Numbered from the stretch's first letter, positions 7,565 to 15,901 are shown. The stretch is 64,000 nucleotides of DNA from Elusimicrobiota bacterium (GCA_026388155.1 JAPLKI010000007.1:62001-126000), one strand, 5' to 3'. The notes: generated from the letters alone by a model not told the origin. A program made the numbers and translations.

Positions 7565-8080
7565 ATGTCCGTTAAAGGGAAGGCTCATGCACGTCCAATC
7601 GAGGGATGGGAGGTGGAACTGGCGAAGAACGTGGCGCGTTCGTTCGCCGGGTTTCCGGAGTGGAACGACTTGGAGGCGGAATTATTCAGGAAGTTGTCCG
7701 TCATAAAGAGCGGAAAGCGGGAGGGGATAAAAGACTGGAAGGCGTTTCTCGCCAAATCGCTGTTCAATTCCGCGCACGACTACATCCGCAGATGGAAAGC
7801 CGGCGCGAAGCTGTTCCAGCCGATGGAAATACCCGGTAAAGACGGCGAAATGCTTTCGCTGGAAGAAATCATCGCGCATCCCGGAGATCCAAAGGACTCC
7901 GGCATAGACATAAGGCTTGCGGTCGAAAGCCTGTCGCCGGAACTCCAAGAGCTGTGGGCCCTGCTCATGGAAGAGGGCGGCAATCAGGTCCGCGTGGCCG
8001 AAAGGCTAGGCAAGCCCCGGATGACGGTCAAATACTGGATAGACAAGCTCAAGAGTTCCTTGGTAAAGCGCGGTTTTTAG
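7565..8080 (+). CDS. Sigma-70-like transcription factor of the phage
   Basis: 171 residues. The first half resembles sigma region 2 (LFRKLSVIKSGKREGIKDWKAF..., then SAHDYIRRWKAG). The second half ends in a region-4-like helix-turn-helix (NQVRVAERLGKPRMTVKYWIDKLKSSL) after the LSPELQELWALL helix. The size and layout fit small phage or ECF-type sigma factors. It has a strong GAGGAGG ribosome site 6 nt before the ATG. It precedes the early replication operon and is followed directly by one of the two copies of the two-block motif, so it may direct transcription from those sites. It could instead be a sigma-like regulator without core-binding activity. Confidence 0.65.
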   Translation: MSVKGKAHARPIEGWEVELAKNVARSFAGFPEWNDLEAELFRKLSVIKSGKREGIKDWKAFLAKSLFNSAHDYIRRWKAGAKLFQPMEIPGKDGEMLSLEEIIAHPGDPKDSGIDIRLAVESLSPELQELWALLMEEGGNQVRVAERLGKPRMTVKYWIDKLKSSLVKRGF

Positions 8081-8094
8081 CAGGTAAAAAATAG

Positions 8095-8126
8095 TTTCGT
8101 CATTTCGCATACCCTCATTCGTCTTT
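8095..8126 (+). promoter_or_regulatory. Two-block early motif, copy B (replication operon)
   Basis: TTTCGTCATTT, 10 nt, CATTCGTCTTT, ending 17 nt before the ATG at 8144. It is the partner of the minus-strand copy at 5421-5451, with identical 11-nt blocks and identical distance to the start codon. It lies between the sigma-like gene and the first gene of the recombination/replication operon. Confidence 0.6.
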
Positions 8127-8143
8127 AGATAGCGGAGGGCAAA

Positions 8144-8443
8144 ATGGCGAAAACATCATCCGCGATAATTTACAAGTTCACAGTGCCGAAGCGAGGGAGC
8201 GCTGAAATTCTGAAAGCCATCCTTACGCTGGCGGTCAGGGAGACGGAAATCATATACGGTAGGGCCAAGCTTAAGCTGGAGACGGACTACAAGCTGCCCC
8301 CGAACCGCCCGGCCTGCCTTATAGAGGGCGGGACCGAGTGTGGCGAGCACCTGGCGAAGCTGATGTCCGGGTTCCTCATAAAGCAGTTCGGCGAGAACGG
8401 CTTCCGGGTGGATCGGCTCACGAAACAGGGCGGTCGGCCATGA
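8144..8443 (+). CDS. Hypothetical early phage protein
   Basis: 99 residues starting at ATG 8144 with GGAGGG upstream. The N-terminal half alternates hydrophobic and basic residues (IIYKFTVPKRG), followed by a helical segment and a Gly/Cys-containing turn (IEGGTECGEHLAKLMSGF). No family is recognised. It is the first gene of the early operon behind motif copy B, and its stop overlaps the next start (ATGA), so the two are translationally coupled. Confidence 0.7.
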   Translation: MAKTSSAIIYKFTVPKRGSAEILKAILTLAVRETEIIYGRAKLKLETDYKLPPNRPACLIEGGTECGEHLAKLMSGFLIKQFGENGFRVDRLTKQGGRP

Positions 8444-8970
8444 GCTGCGAATCCGAAATCTGCCCGACTTGCGGCCGGAAGCTGAAAGCGGGCGTGAAAT
8501 CGCTCGACCGGTTCATGACACTGTTGTTCATCGCCGCCGTTAAGCTGTCGAAGGACACGACGGTGAAATGGCGGGCCGACCGCGCAGATTCCAAGAGCAC
8601 CGTCAAATCCGCGTTTCTGCGCGACGTCGTATTCTCCAAGGACATCCGGAACGCTGGATTCACCACCCGTTACGCCCGCATGGGAGACCTCAAGTACTGG
8701 CACCTGCTGGAACAAGACCCGGAGCATTGGCACCAAGGCATATACCAAGTCACCGCCCTCGGCAAGAAGTTCCTAAACGGCGAGATAGCGGTCCCCAAAC
8801 AGCTTAAAGTCAGCAACGGCAGGATTCTGGAGGCGTCCCATGAGCGAGTGGACGTCAAAACCGCGCTCGGCAGCAAGTGGAATGAGATCGGCGATTGGAT
8901 AAGCGACTGGCGTAAGGAACACGCGGATGCCAAGGACGAACAGGGTGGCCTGTACCAGCAAAACCAATAA
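8440..8970 (+). CDS. Hypothetical early phage protein with N-terminal zinc knuckle
   Basis: 176 residues from ATG 8440, which overlaps the preceding stop. It starts with CESEICPTCGRK, a probable half zinc finger. The body (residues 20-110) looks like a helical/winged domain with conserved-looking aromatic turns (GDLKYWHLLEQDPEHWHQGIYQVTALGKKFLNGE). This resembles small phage proteins of unknown function seen near recombination genes. A charged C-terminus follows. The role is unknown; co-transcription with the nuclease and recombinase genes suggests DNA metabolism. Confidence 0.7.
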   Translation: MSCESEICPTCGRKLKAGVKSLDRFMTLLFIAAVKLSKDTTVKWRADRADSKSTVKSAFLRDVVFSKDIRNAGFTTRYARMGDLKYWHLLEQDPEHWHQGIYQVTALGKKFLNGEIAVPKQLKVSNGRILEASHERVDVKTALGSKWNEIGDWISDWRKEHADAKDEQGGLYQQNQ

Positions 8971-8986
8971 ATAGGAGTAAAAAAAC

Positions 8987-9862
8987 ATGCAAAACACTGA
9001 TATTCCGTCAGCATCGTATAAAGCGATGAAACTTCCGGAGCCCAAATACACCGTTAGCGCCGACAACCACAAATACAGCATTATTCTCCCAACCGGCGAG
9101 ACTGTCGGCCCGCTCAAATCTGTGACCGGCATTCTAAATGTGCTGGCAAAAGACGCGTTGATCGGCTGGGCAGCCAGAGAATCCGCGAATTTCTTTAAGA
9201 CTGAAATTCTCCGAATGGGCCGCGCGGCGCTCGACCCGGCGATGCTTGAGCAGATCGCAAAGGACGCAGCGGGCGCGCACCGCCGCATGGCCAAGGATGC
9301 CGCAGACTTGGGCTCAAAGTGCCATGACGCCTTTGAGGCCATCATCCTCGGCCGCGAGCCGGAGGGACACCCCAAGGAACTTAATGAGCCGGTCTCCGCT
9401 TTCAAGACTTACCGCCTCCAATCAGACATCGAGGTCGTCGCCACCGAGGTCGCCGTCGCCAGCGCCAAACACCGTTATGGCGGCCGCCTGGACTTCTTGG
9501 GTTACTCAAAGGTTCGAGGCGGATGGGGTATTGGGGATCTAAAAACCAGCAGCGGGTTCTACGGTTCGGAATATGCCTATCAGGTCGCCGGTTACGCTGC
9601 TGCCGTAGAGGAAATGTTCGACATCAAGATCGCATGGGCCGAGATCGTACGCTTCTCAAAAAAACCGCCTTACGAAAGCGAAGCCAGACCTGTCACTGAT
9701 ATGGCCGCCGCAATCTTGGGCTTCATCACCGCCCTCAACATGGTGCGTAGCAATGAAATCAAGCTAATCGGTGCGCCAACGTTCTCAAGCGCCGGAAAGC
9801 CCGAGATGGTGCCCGCACTGCCCAAGCCGAAAAAGAAGCCTGCGTCACCACTTGGGTTTTGA
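8987..9862 (+). CDS. PD-(D/E)XK phage exonuclease-like protein
   Basis: 291 residues. The nuclease core is seen at GGRLDFLG (Asp169) and GIGDLKTSSG (Asp184, Lys186), followed by YAYQVAGYAAA, the pattern of RecB/Cas4-type and phage recombination exonucleases. Upstream helices (KDAADLGSKCHDAFEAIILG) carry the usual His of the family. Next to a Sak4-like ATPase and an SSB-like gene, it probably resects DNA ends for phage recombination. The assignment rests on motifs and context. Confidence 0.8.
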   Translation: MQNTDIPSASYKAMKLPEPKYTVSADNHKYSIILPTGETVGPLKSVTGILNVLAKDALIGWAARESANFFKTEILRMGRAALDPAMLEQIAKDAAGAHRRMAKDAADLGSKCHDAFEAIILGREPEGHPKELNEPVSAFKTYRLQSDIEVVATEVAVASAKHRYGGRLDFLGYSKVRGGWGIGDLKTSSGFYGSEYAYQVAGYAAAVEEMFDIKIAWAEIVRFSKKPPYESEARPVTDMAAAILGFITALNMVRSNEIKLIGAPTFSSAGKPEMVPALPKPKKKPASPLGF

Positions 9863-9910
9863 TGATGCGCAAAATAGCATTCACGAATAAATAAGACAAG
9901 GAGACCACAC

Positions 9911-10786
9911 ATGACCACAGAGAAACAAGAAGCGCAGACACAGACCGTTCCGCCGCCCGCCCATCAACTGGTGAGCGCGCGCAAGAAGAAAAAGACAGGT
10001 ATGCCAAAGTCCGGCATTTGCATCATAGTGGGTTACCCTAAGACCGGGAAAAGCAAGTTCACTGCTTCATTCCCCAACTCGTACGTTCTCAATATGGACT
10101 GCGGTGATGCCGACCATATAGATGGCCGCATCGAGGATATTGAGGATGTCGTTGACGCTCACGGCAATATCGTTAAGACCAAACTGGATAATTTCCGCGA
10201 GGCACTCCTGGTTGCGATTAAGGACCCGATTATTGAGGTAATCGTTATTGACACAATCGACACTCTCGTAGAGAACATCTGCGATGAGATAGCCAACAAA
10301 GCCGGGCTGTCCAAGATCACGGACCGGCTGCCAGGAGTCGATGGCTTCTCTCTCTGGGGCGAGCTCGGAGCGCGCATCGACGGCATGATTAATCTCTTCA
10401 AGAAGAGCGGCAAGCTGTTCATCCTCAATGCCCACCTGCGCGAGCCAAAACTCGACGACAACAACAAGGTCATCACCCCCGCTGGCATTAACGTGCCGGG
10501 CAAGAGCGGCGACAAGCTGGCCTTTGCCGCAGACATGATCGGCTACACATTCAAACGCGAGGTCGGCGGCAAGACAGAATACTGTTTGACGTTTCAGGGG
10601 GGAGTTGCTGGACGCTGGGGTTCACGCGTCGAGGAACTCAGTGACAAGACGATTAAGCTCGACGGCGACAATCCATATAAGTCTTTTGCGGCGCTATTTA
10701 CCGAGAAGGCAGCGATGCCCGAAGCAGGTGAGCCCGCGAAAACGCTCGAAAAGAAACCGGCCACAAAGGCCAAAGGAGGCAAATAA
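9911..10786 (+). CDS. Sak4-like recombination ATPase (RecA-fold)
   Basis: 291 residues with Walker A GYPKTGKSKF (residues 41-50), Walker B in EVIVIDTIDTLVE and the FSLWGELGARIDGMINLFKKSGKLFILNAH segment found in phage Sak4/AAA_24 single-strand annealing proteins. These assist strand annealing together with a cognate SSB, which is the next gene (2-nt gap). The C-terminus is Lys/Ala-rich and probably disordered. AAGGAG precedes the ATG at 9911. Confidence 0.8.
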   Translation: MTTEKQEAQTQTVPPPAHQLVSARKKKKTGMPKSGICIIVGYPKTGKSKFTASFPNSYVLNMDCGDADHIDGRIEDIEDVVDAHGNIVKTKLDNFREALLVAIKDPIIEVIVIDTIDTLVENICDEIANKAGLSKITDRLPGVDGFSLWGELGARIDGMINLFKKSGKLFILNAHLREPKLDDNNKVITPAGINVPGKSGDKLAFAADMIGYTFKREVGGKTEYCLTFQGGVAGRWGSRVEELSDKTIKLDGDNPYKSFAALFTEKAAMPEAGEPAKTLEKKPATKAKGGK

Positions 10787-10788
10787 TC

Positions 10789-11376
10789 ATGGCGAGAATA
10801 AATTACAAAGGCGACGCCGGTGCGGAGAGCCCCAGACAGGGCGGCCAGGCGAAGTTCCAGCCGGCCCCGCGCGGAATCTACACGTTGCAGATTTCCGACT
10901 ATTCGGACGGGGAAGTCACCCAGAGCGGCAAGAACCCGGGCACACCCAGAACCAAGCTGATCTGCGAGATAGCCGACAAGGGCGAGCATTTCGGCAAGCG
11001 CGTGTGGCACAACGTTGTCTGGATTCCGCGCGGCAACGGCGAGAAACCGAATCCGGGGCACGGCATGGCCGTCCACTTCCTTCATGCCGTCGGCATGCAA
11101 TACGACGGCGAGTTTTCGTTCGAGGAGTCAGACCTGCAGGGCCGCCAGTTTCGCGCGCTCCTGGGCGTGACGACCTATGACAAGGTCGCCAACGGGCGAA
11201 CCTACACCAACGAAAAGAACGTCATCGAAGATGTTTACACGGAACGGCATCCTGAGCCCGCATCCACACCGCCCCCTCGCAAGGACGCTTTCAAAGACGC
11301 AAGGGAAATGCTTAAGCACAAACAGCCTACGCCGGAGCCTAGCAAGTCTTCCGACGGCGAAGAAATCCCATTCTGA
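10789..11376 (+). CDS. Phage single-strand DNA-binding-like protein
   Basis: 195 residues. The N-terminal 120 form an OB-like beta domain (RGIYTLQISDYSDGEV, RTKLICEIADKG, KRVWHNVVWIP). The tail is Pro/Ser-rich and ends in DGEEIPF, the acidic-aromatic tip that SSB proteins use to recruit partners. This matches DUF669-type phage SSBs. It directly follows the Sak4-like gene, with which such SSBs act. GGAGG precedes the ATG at 10789. Confidence 0.75.
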   Translation: MARINYKGDAGAESPRQGGQAKFQPAPRGIYTLQISDYSDGEVTQSGKNPGTPRTKLICEIADKGEHFGKRVWHNVVWIPRGNGEKPNPGHGMAVHFLHAVGMQYDGEFSFEESDLQGRQFRALLGVTTYDKVANGRTYTNEKNVIEDVYTERHPEPASTPPPRKDAFKDAREMLKHKQPTPEPSKSSDGEEIPF

Positions 11377-11393
11377 CGCCATAGGGAGGCATT

Positions 11394-12335
11394 ATGTTCA
11401 TCGACGACATTTTGATGTCGGAAGAAATACCCAGGGAGTGGCCCGGAGGCGGGGTCCCCCGGGAACGGATGCTTCGCGCGTTCCGTACCGTTTTCGTCGT
11501 TAAAAACCAGAACGTCTGGGAATACTTTCAGGCGCATATGATGGACGATGAAAATATGAGCGCGAATTGTCCCAATGTCGCGCCCACCATGCCGGGCATG
11601 TGGTTCGAGTGGCTCGCGGAGACCAAAACAATACTCGATCCGGCCAGCGGCGAGTACCGGAACGGCAGGCTGAGAATAGGCGTTCTCTGCTCCGCCGAGG
11701 ACCTGACACTGATCGGACCGGAAGACGCAAAGCCGATTCTAGATAAATACCGGGAATCCGGGGTAAATCCAGGGCGGGAAACGCGGTGGAGCGTGATGGG
11801 CATGGTTTTCACGCAAGTAATGGAGCCGGGGAAATTGCCGCACATCCTGGGCGTTATAGCATGGCGGGTCGGCCACAACGGCGAACTGCTGCCGTCCGGT
11901 GAAAACAACGGCTTCGCCTATATGCTCCGTCCGCCATATATGGGGAAACGCCAGGATGACTTCGGCGGGAGCATGGCCATCGGCGCACGGGCGTGCTGGC
12001 TGGCGCTTTCGCTCATGCACTGCAAGAACGTCCCAATCTCCAAAAGCCCGCCGATACCAGATGCGCTACGACGCGCCCGCGAGCGTAGGGGGAAACCGCC
12101 GCTGTTCCGTCACCACACGCTGGTCATAGACCCGTCCAGGCCAGTGACACGCGGCCAGGCGACCGGAAATGTGGGAATCGGCGACACCGCGCTTCACATC
12201 TGTCGGGGCCATTTCAAGGACTACGGTGAACGCGGGTTATTCGGTAAGTATACCGGGACATATTGGTGGCCCATGCACGCGCGCGGCTTGGCCGCGCACG
12301 GGACGGTGGACAAGGATTACGAGGTGCGAACATGA
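11394..12335 (+). CDS. Conserved phage protein of unknown function (replication operon)
   Basis: 313 residues, beginning at ATG 11394 behind AGGGAGG. It is a mixed alpha/beta protein. The most motif-like part is the C-terminus, with HICRGHFKDYGERGLFGKYTGTYWWPMHARG, rich in His, Cys and aromatic residues and possibly a metal or nucleic acid site. Its stop overlaps the start of the primase-helicase (ATGA), so the two are coupled. Function unknown; a replication accessory role is inferred from position only. Confidence 0.7.
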   Translation: MFIDDILMSEEIPREWPGGGVPRERMLRAFRTVFVVKNQNVWEYFQAHMMDDENMSANCPNVAPTMPGMWFEWLAETKTILDPASGEYRNGRLRIGVLCSAEDLTLIGPEDAKPILDKYRESGVNPGRETRWSVMGMVFTQVMEPGKLPHILGVIAWRVGHNGELLPSGENNGFAYMLRPPYMGKRQDDFGGSMAIGARACWLALSLMHCKNVPISKSPPIPDALRRARERRGKPPLFRHHTLVIDPSRPVTRGQATGNVGIGDTALHICRGHFKDYGERGLFGKYTGTYWWPMHARGLAAHGTVDKDYEVRT

Positions 12336-14389
12336 GCAAGCTTAAATGGGCCCTCAGCCTCGCTGAGCAGGGCTGGCCTGTCTTTCCGCTGGAGCCCAAC
12401 GGCAAGAAACCGATTACACGCAACGGATTCAAGGATGCCACCACCTCGGCTGAGGCCATACAGCAATGGTGGGAGCGCAATCCGGACGCGAATATCGGCC
12501 TGGCAACGGGCGTGGTGTCCGGCATCGCCGCCGTAGACATCGACGTCAAAAAGGGCGCGAAAGGCCGCGAGTCTGCCGCCGGGCTGAATGGCGGCCTGCC
12601 GCCAACGCTCAAAGTCCTGACGCCCAGCGGCGGCTGGCATCTCTACTACGTCTGTCCCGAGGGCGGGCTGCGCAGCAGGAACGGCCTGCTGCCGGGCGTG
12701 GATCTGAAAGCGGACGGCGGATACGTGGTCGCGCCCGGGTCAACGATAGACGGGAAGGCATACGAGTGGAACAACGCGGAAGAGCATCTATCGGCCATGT
12801 CGGAGGAGATTCTCGCCCTCACGCGCAAACCAGTCCAGCCGCCGAGCCTGACCGGCGCGCTGCGGGACGGCACACGGAACTCCACACTTGCCAGTATTGC
12901 GGGCACGATGCGCAGGCGCGGCATGTCTGCCGGCGAGATAAAAGCGGCGCTTGCGGCCATAAATATGCAACGCTGCGACCCGCCGCTGCCGGACAAAGAG
13001 GTAAACGACATCGCCGCGAGCATAAGCCGCTATCCTCCGGCCGCGCGGGATGATGAAGACGAACCGGTTCCGCCCGGCTTCACTGACGATGCTCTGGCGC
13101 TCAAATTCACTTCCAAATACGCCGACGACTGGCGTTACGTCGCCCCGTGGGGACACTGGCTGCACTGGGACGGCGCGCGCTGGCTCAGGGAGACGACGCT
13201 CAAGGCGTTTGACCTCTCAAGGCGAGTCTGCCGCGAAGCGTCAGCCAGCTGCGAGAAGGCAAATATCGCGGCCAAGGTGGCAAGCGCGAGCACGGTGGCC
13301 GCCGTTGAGCGGCTCGCCCGGGCCGACAGGAAGCACGCCGCTGGCATGGATATCTGGGACCGCGACCAGTGGCAGCTCAACGCGTTCGGCGCCGGTACGG
13401 ACTTACGCACTGGCGAGCTGAAACCGCACGCGCGGGCGGACTACATGACGAAGATAGCCGCCGCCACGCCGCAAGGCGACGCGCCGACCTGGCTTAGGTT
13501 CCTGGCGGATATCACCGGCGGGGACGAGGAACTCCAGCGATATCTCGCTCGCATGGCGGGATACGCGCTTACCGGCGTCACAACGGAGCACGCGCTCTTC
13601 TTTCTATACGGCACCGGCGCAAACGGAAAATCGGTATTCCTGAACACGCTGTCGGCTGTAATGGGCGATTATGCCGTAAGCGCGCCAATAGACACGTTCC
13701 TGGAAAACAAAAACGAGAAACATCCCACAGATCTGGCCGGGCTGCGGGGGGCAAGGCTCGTCACTTCCATTGAAGTCGAGAAGGGAAAGCGGTGGGCCGA
13801 AAGCAAAATAAAATCGTTAACGGGTGGAGATAAAATCGCGGCCAGATTCATGCGGCAGGATTTCTTCGAGTACAAACCGCAGTTCAAGCTTATCATCGCG
13901 GGCAATAACAAGCCCGCCATCCGCGACGTAGACGAGGCAATGCGGCGCAGGCTGCATCTGGTGCCGTTTACCGTCACTATCCCTCCGGAGAAACGTGACC
14001 AGACGCTGTCAGACCGGCTGCTGGCCGAAGGAGACGGCATACTGCGCTGGATGCTGGACGGCTGCCTTGAATGGCAAAAAACGGGACTTAAACCGCCCAC
14101 CAGCGTGGTGTCGGCCACGGAGGAGTATCTTGAATCCGAGGACGCACTGGGAAGATGGATTGACGACGAATGTGTCCGTGACATCAATGCCGAGGCCGTC
14201 ACAGACGACCTCTTCGCGTCATGGAAGGTGTGGACCGAGAAGTGCGGCGAATATGCGGGGACAAAGCGGCGGTTCTCTGATGATCTTGATAAACGCGGGT
14301 TTATAAGACGGCGTTCGGGTCGTAAGGGCAATCGCGCGTTTCAAGGAATCGGGCTGAAAGGCAAAGAGGTCCAAGGGACGATACTATGA
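12332..14389 (+). CDS. Prim-Pol / D5-type primase-helicase
   Basis: 685 residues. The N-terminal bifunctional primase/polymerase domain (residues 5-165) shows GWPVFPLEPNGKKP, VDIDVKKG with the catalytic DxD, and GGWHLYYV. A PriCT-like helical region follows (GTRNSTLASIAGTMRRRGMS). The C-terminal half has the D5_N region and an SF3 helicase with Walker A GTGANGKSVF, Walker B, KPQFKLIIAGNNKP and RRRLHLVPF. One protein therefore supplies priming and unwinding for phage DNA replication. I chose ATG 12332 because it overlaps the preceding stop; an upstream in-frame start would run deep into that gene. Confidence 0.92.
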   Translation: MSKLKWALSLAEQGWPVFPLEPNGKKPITRNGFKDATTSAEAIQQWWERNPDANIGLATGVVSGIAAVDIDVKKGAKGRESAAGLNGGLPPTLKVLTPSGGWHLYYVCPEGGLRSRNGLLPGVDLKADGGYVVAPGSTIDGKAYEWNNAEEHLSAMSEEILALTRKPVQPPSLTGALRDGTRNSTLASIAGTMRRRGMSAGEIKAALAAINMQRCDPPLPDKEVNDIAASISRYPPAARDDEDEPVPPGFTDDALALKFTSKYADDWRYVAPWGHWLHWDGARWLRETTLKAFDLSRRVCREASASCEKANIAAKVASASTVAAVERLARADRKHAAGMDIWDRDQWQLNAFGAGTDLRTGELKPHARADYMTKIAAATPQGDAPTWLRFLADITGGDEELQRYLARMAGYALTGVTTEHALFFLYGTGANGKSVFLNTLSAVMGDYAVSAPIDTFLENKNEKHPTDLAGLRGARLVTSIEVEKGKRWAESKIKSLTGGDKIAARFMRQDFFEYKPQFKLIIAGNNKPAIRDVDEAMRRRLHLVPFTVTIPPEKRDQTLSDRLLAEGDGILRWMLDGCLEWQKTGLKPPTSVVSATEEYLESEDALGRWIDDECVRDINAEAVTDDLFASWKVWTEKCGEYAGTKRRFSDDLDKRGFIRRRSGRKGNRAFQGIGLKGKEVQGTIL

Positions 14390-14425
14390 AAACGCTTATT
14401 TTTACGGGCTTTTTTAACTTTTGCA

Positions 14426-14518
14426 GACGCAGCAGACGCAGCTTCCGGTTAACCCGTTACGCGCGTACGCGCGCGCACACGCGTGACGGGGATATACAGG
14501 GACTGCGTCTGCTGCGTC
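14426..14518. repeat. Long GC-rich inverted repeat after the primase-helicase gene
   Basis: A perfect 16-nt arm at 14426-14441 (GACGCAGCAGACGCAG) is inverted at 14503-14518. Inside it, 14453-14463 and 14480-14490 pair over 11 positions with one wobble, around a CG-alternating core (GCGCGTACGCGCGCGC). There is no T-run, so it is not an ordinary terminator. Position after the primase gene suggests a replication origin, a regulatory site or an RNA structure. Confidence 0.6.
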
Positions 14519-14533
14519 AGCATGGGAGGAGCG

Positions 14534-14887
14534 ATGAATAACAGAGCGAAGGGAAACTTACACGAAAAAAAGGTCGCGGATTACCTCAAGAGCCAGGGCT
14601 ATCTGGTAGAACGCACATTCGGCAAGCCCGGCTGGCTGCCGGGCCGGGGGATAGTATTCTGCGCGCGGGATCTGTTCGGCGCGTTTGATATTGTCGCCAT
14701 CCGGCAGCCGGGAGAAGTCCGGTTTATCCAGGTAACATCGGGCGCGGTGGCTGTCCGGCGCAATAAGACGTTCGCGGTCTGGCCGCAGGCAGAGGTCTGG
14801 GAACATTTAAGAGCCGGAGTTTACCGGATTCATAAAGCGGACGGCGCGTCCAGCGTTCTCGACGTAAAGCAACCGGAGGGGGCATGA
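14534..14887 (+). CDS. PD-(D/E)XK nuclease, Holliday-junction-resolvase-like
   Basis: 117 residues from ATG 14534 behind GGGAGGAG. It opens with NNRAKGNLHEKKVADYLKSQGY, the N-terminal helix of archaeal Hjc/VRR-NUC-type nucleases with the catalytic Glu. It continues with DLFGAFDIVAIRQPGEVRFIQV, the core Asp and the strand carrying the E/QxK-type position (here RFIQVT). Probably it resolves or trims branched DNA during phage replication or packaging. The final active-site residue is less canonical, so activity is not certain. Confidence 0.7.
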   Translation: MNNRAKGNLHEKKVADYLKSQGYLVERTFGKPGWLPGRGIVFCARDLFGAFDIVAIRQPGEVRFIQVTSGAVAVRRNKTFAVWPQAEVWEHLRAGVYRIHKADGASSVLDVKQPEGA

Positions 14888-15135
14888 ACTGGTTAAACAG
14901 TTTATGGACTTTTGACATGAAAGCGTCCAAAATAGATCAAGGCCGGTATGAGCCGCGAGTATGCGAGCACTGCGGGAAGAGGTTTCGACCCTCTTTCCCG
15001 AATCAGCAACTCCACAGAACCTGCATCCGCCCCTGGCGGCGCAAGTATATCCGCGAGTATCACCGCAAGGTTAGGCGGGAATTGAAACGGGATTATCACG
15101 ATGAAACGCAAGGGTCCGCAAAAACACTCAAATGA
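14884..15135 (+). CDS. Small Cys-rich DNA-binding-like protein
   Basis: 83 residues, overlapping the preceding gene by ATGA with GGAGG upstream. It contains CEHCGKRFRPSFPNQQLHRTCIR, a zinc-finger-like Cys/His set, then a strongly basic segment (WRRKYIREYHRKVRRELKR) suited to nucleic acid contact. An internal ATG at 14917 is possible. Its first codons coincide with one copy of a 23-bp repeat also found at 22014. Lying before the terminase genes, it may be an HNH-like or packaging accessory protein; unproven. Confidence 0.65.
   Translation: MNWLNSLWTFDMKASKIDQGRYEPRVCEHCGKRFRPSFPNQQLHRTCIRPWRRKYIREYHRKVRRELKRDYHDETQGSAKTLK
14887..14909 (+). repeat. 23-bp repeat with dyad, copy 1
   Basis: Identical over 23 bases to 22014-22036. 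The first 16 bases, AACTGGTTAAACAGTT, form a dyad (AACTG/CAGTT). Here it lies across the first codons of the small Cys-rich gene. The second copy overlaps the -35 of a good promoter, so the dyad looks like an operator. Confidence 0.7.
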
Positions 15136-15652
15136 AACCATCCATACCGCGATCACGAAATTCGAGGGCGGCGCGCGGCTCAGCGCCATCGCAAGGGAGC
15201 TTGGAGTTGAAAAGTCCACTGTCAAATACTGGCTCGATAACGCGGCCAGATTTATGCCGGACAAACAAGGCCCCAACCCCGCTGCCGCCAGAATACAAAC
15301 CCGCCTCACCCGCGAAGCGTGGGACATCATCTTCCTGGCGCTCAAAGAAATCAAACGGAAACTGTCCGAGGCCACAATACGCGACCTGGTCTCCGTTATG
15401 GGCGAGCTGTTTGACCGCCAGGCGCAGTTCGGAATGCTCACAGGAAGGAACGCTGTCCCGGAGCGAGTACTTGAGAAGTCGGAAGAACTCCGCATCACTG
15501 TGCGGCAGTTCCTTCACAATAAATCAGCAGGAGAAAAAGCTTCTGCTGAAGGCCTGGGCGTCGAGCCCGTTAAACAACCCGGAGCGCAGGAACCACCTGA
15601 GGCGCAGACAGAGCCCGGAGAGCACAAAAAGGACGGGAATGACGCCGTTTAA
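15101..15652 (+). CDS. Terminase small subunit-like DNA-binding protein
   Basis: 183 residues. The N-terminus has a helix-turn-helix (IHTAITKFEGGARLSAIARELGVEKSTVKYWLDN), followed by a helical oligomerisation-like region and a Pro/Glu-rich, probably disordered tail. It sits directly before the large terminase, overlapping the previous gene by 35 nt. Its layout fits a small terminase that binds the packaging site. Sequence alone does not exclude a transcription regulator. Confidence 0.65.
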   Translation: MKRKGPQKHSNETIHTAITKFEGGARLSAIARELGVEKSTVKYWLDNAARFMPDKQGPNPAAARIQTRLTREAWDIIFLALKEIKRKLSEATIRDLVSVMGELFDRQAQFGMLTGRNAVPERVLEKSEELRITVRQFLHNKSAGEKASAEGLGVEPVKQPGAQEPPEAQTEPGEHKKDGNDAV

Positions 15653-15663
15653 CGCCGTATTCA

Positions 15664-15690
15664 CTAAACATAATGCGCGATTATGTTTAG
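15664..15690. repeat. Perfect hairpin between terminase genes
   Basis: CTAAACATAAT (15664-15674) and ATTATGTTTAG (15680-15690) are perfect 11-bp arms around GCGCG. It begins 11 nt after the small terminase stop. The following CTTTTC is too short for a convincing terminator. It may be a regulatory or packaging-site element. Confidence 0.55.
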
Positions 15691-15852
15691 GCTTTTCTCG
15701 TCGGAGAAGCACTCCGCGACAAGGCGCGGAAAATTTGCGTAAAAATCCAGACCGGAACCGCGTATGCTCCCCAAAAGAATTTATTTCGCACGTTCAAAAG
15801 GGACATACCCATATATTTTTTGTACGAAACCGCTCAATGGAAAATCCTTCGT

Positions 15853-15887
15853 CCATTCTTCGCACAAACGGCCATTTTCTTCGCACA
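15853..15887 (+). repeat. Short direct repeat just before the large terminase gene
   Basis: CCATTCTTCGCACA at 15853-15866 and CCATTTTCTTCGCACA at 15872-15887 differ only by two extra T. They lie in the 249-nt gap between the terminase genes, which otherwise holds the 15664-15690 hairpin and no convincing short gene. They are possible subunit-binding repeats of a cos or pac site. Confidence 0.4.
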
Positions 15888-15901
15888 GGAAAAATGGGGC
15901 T

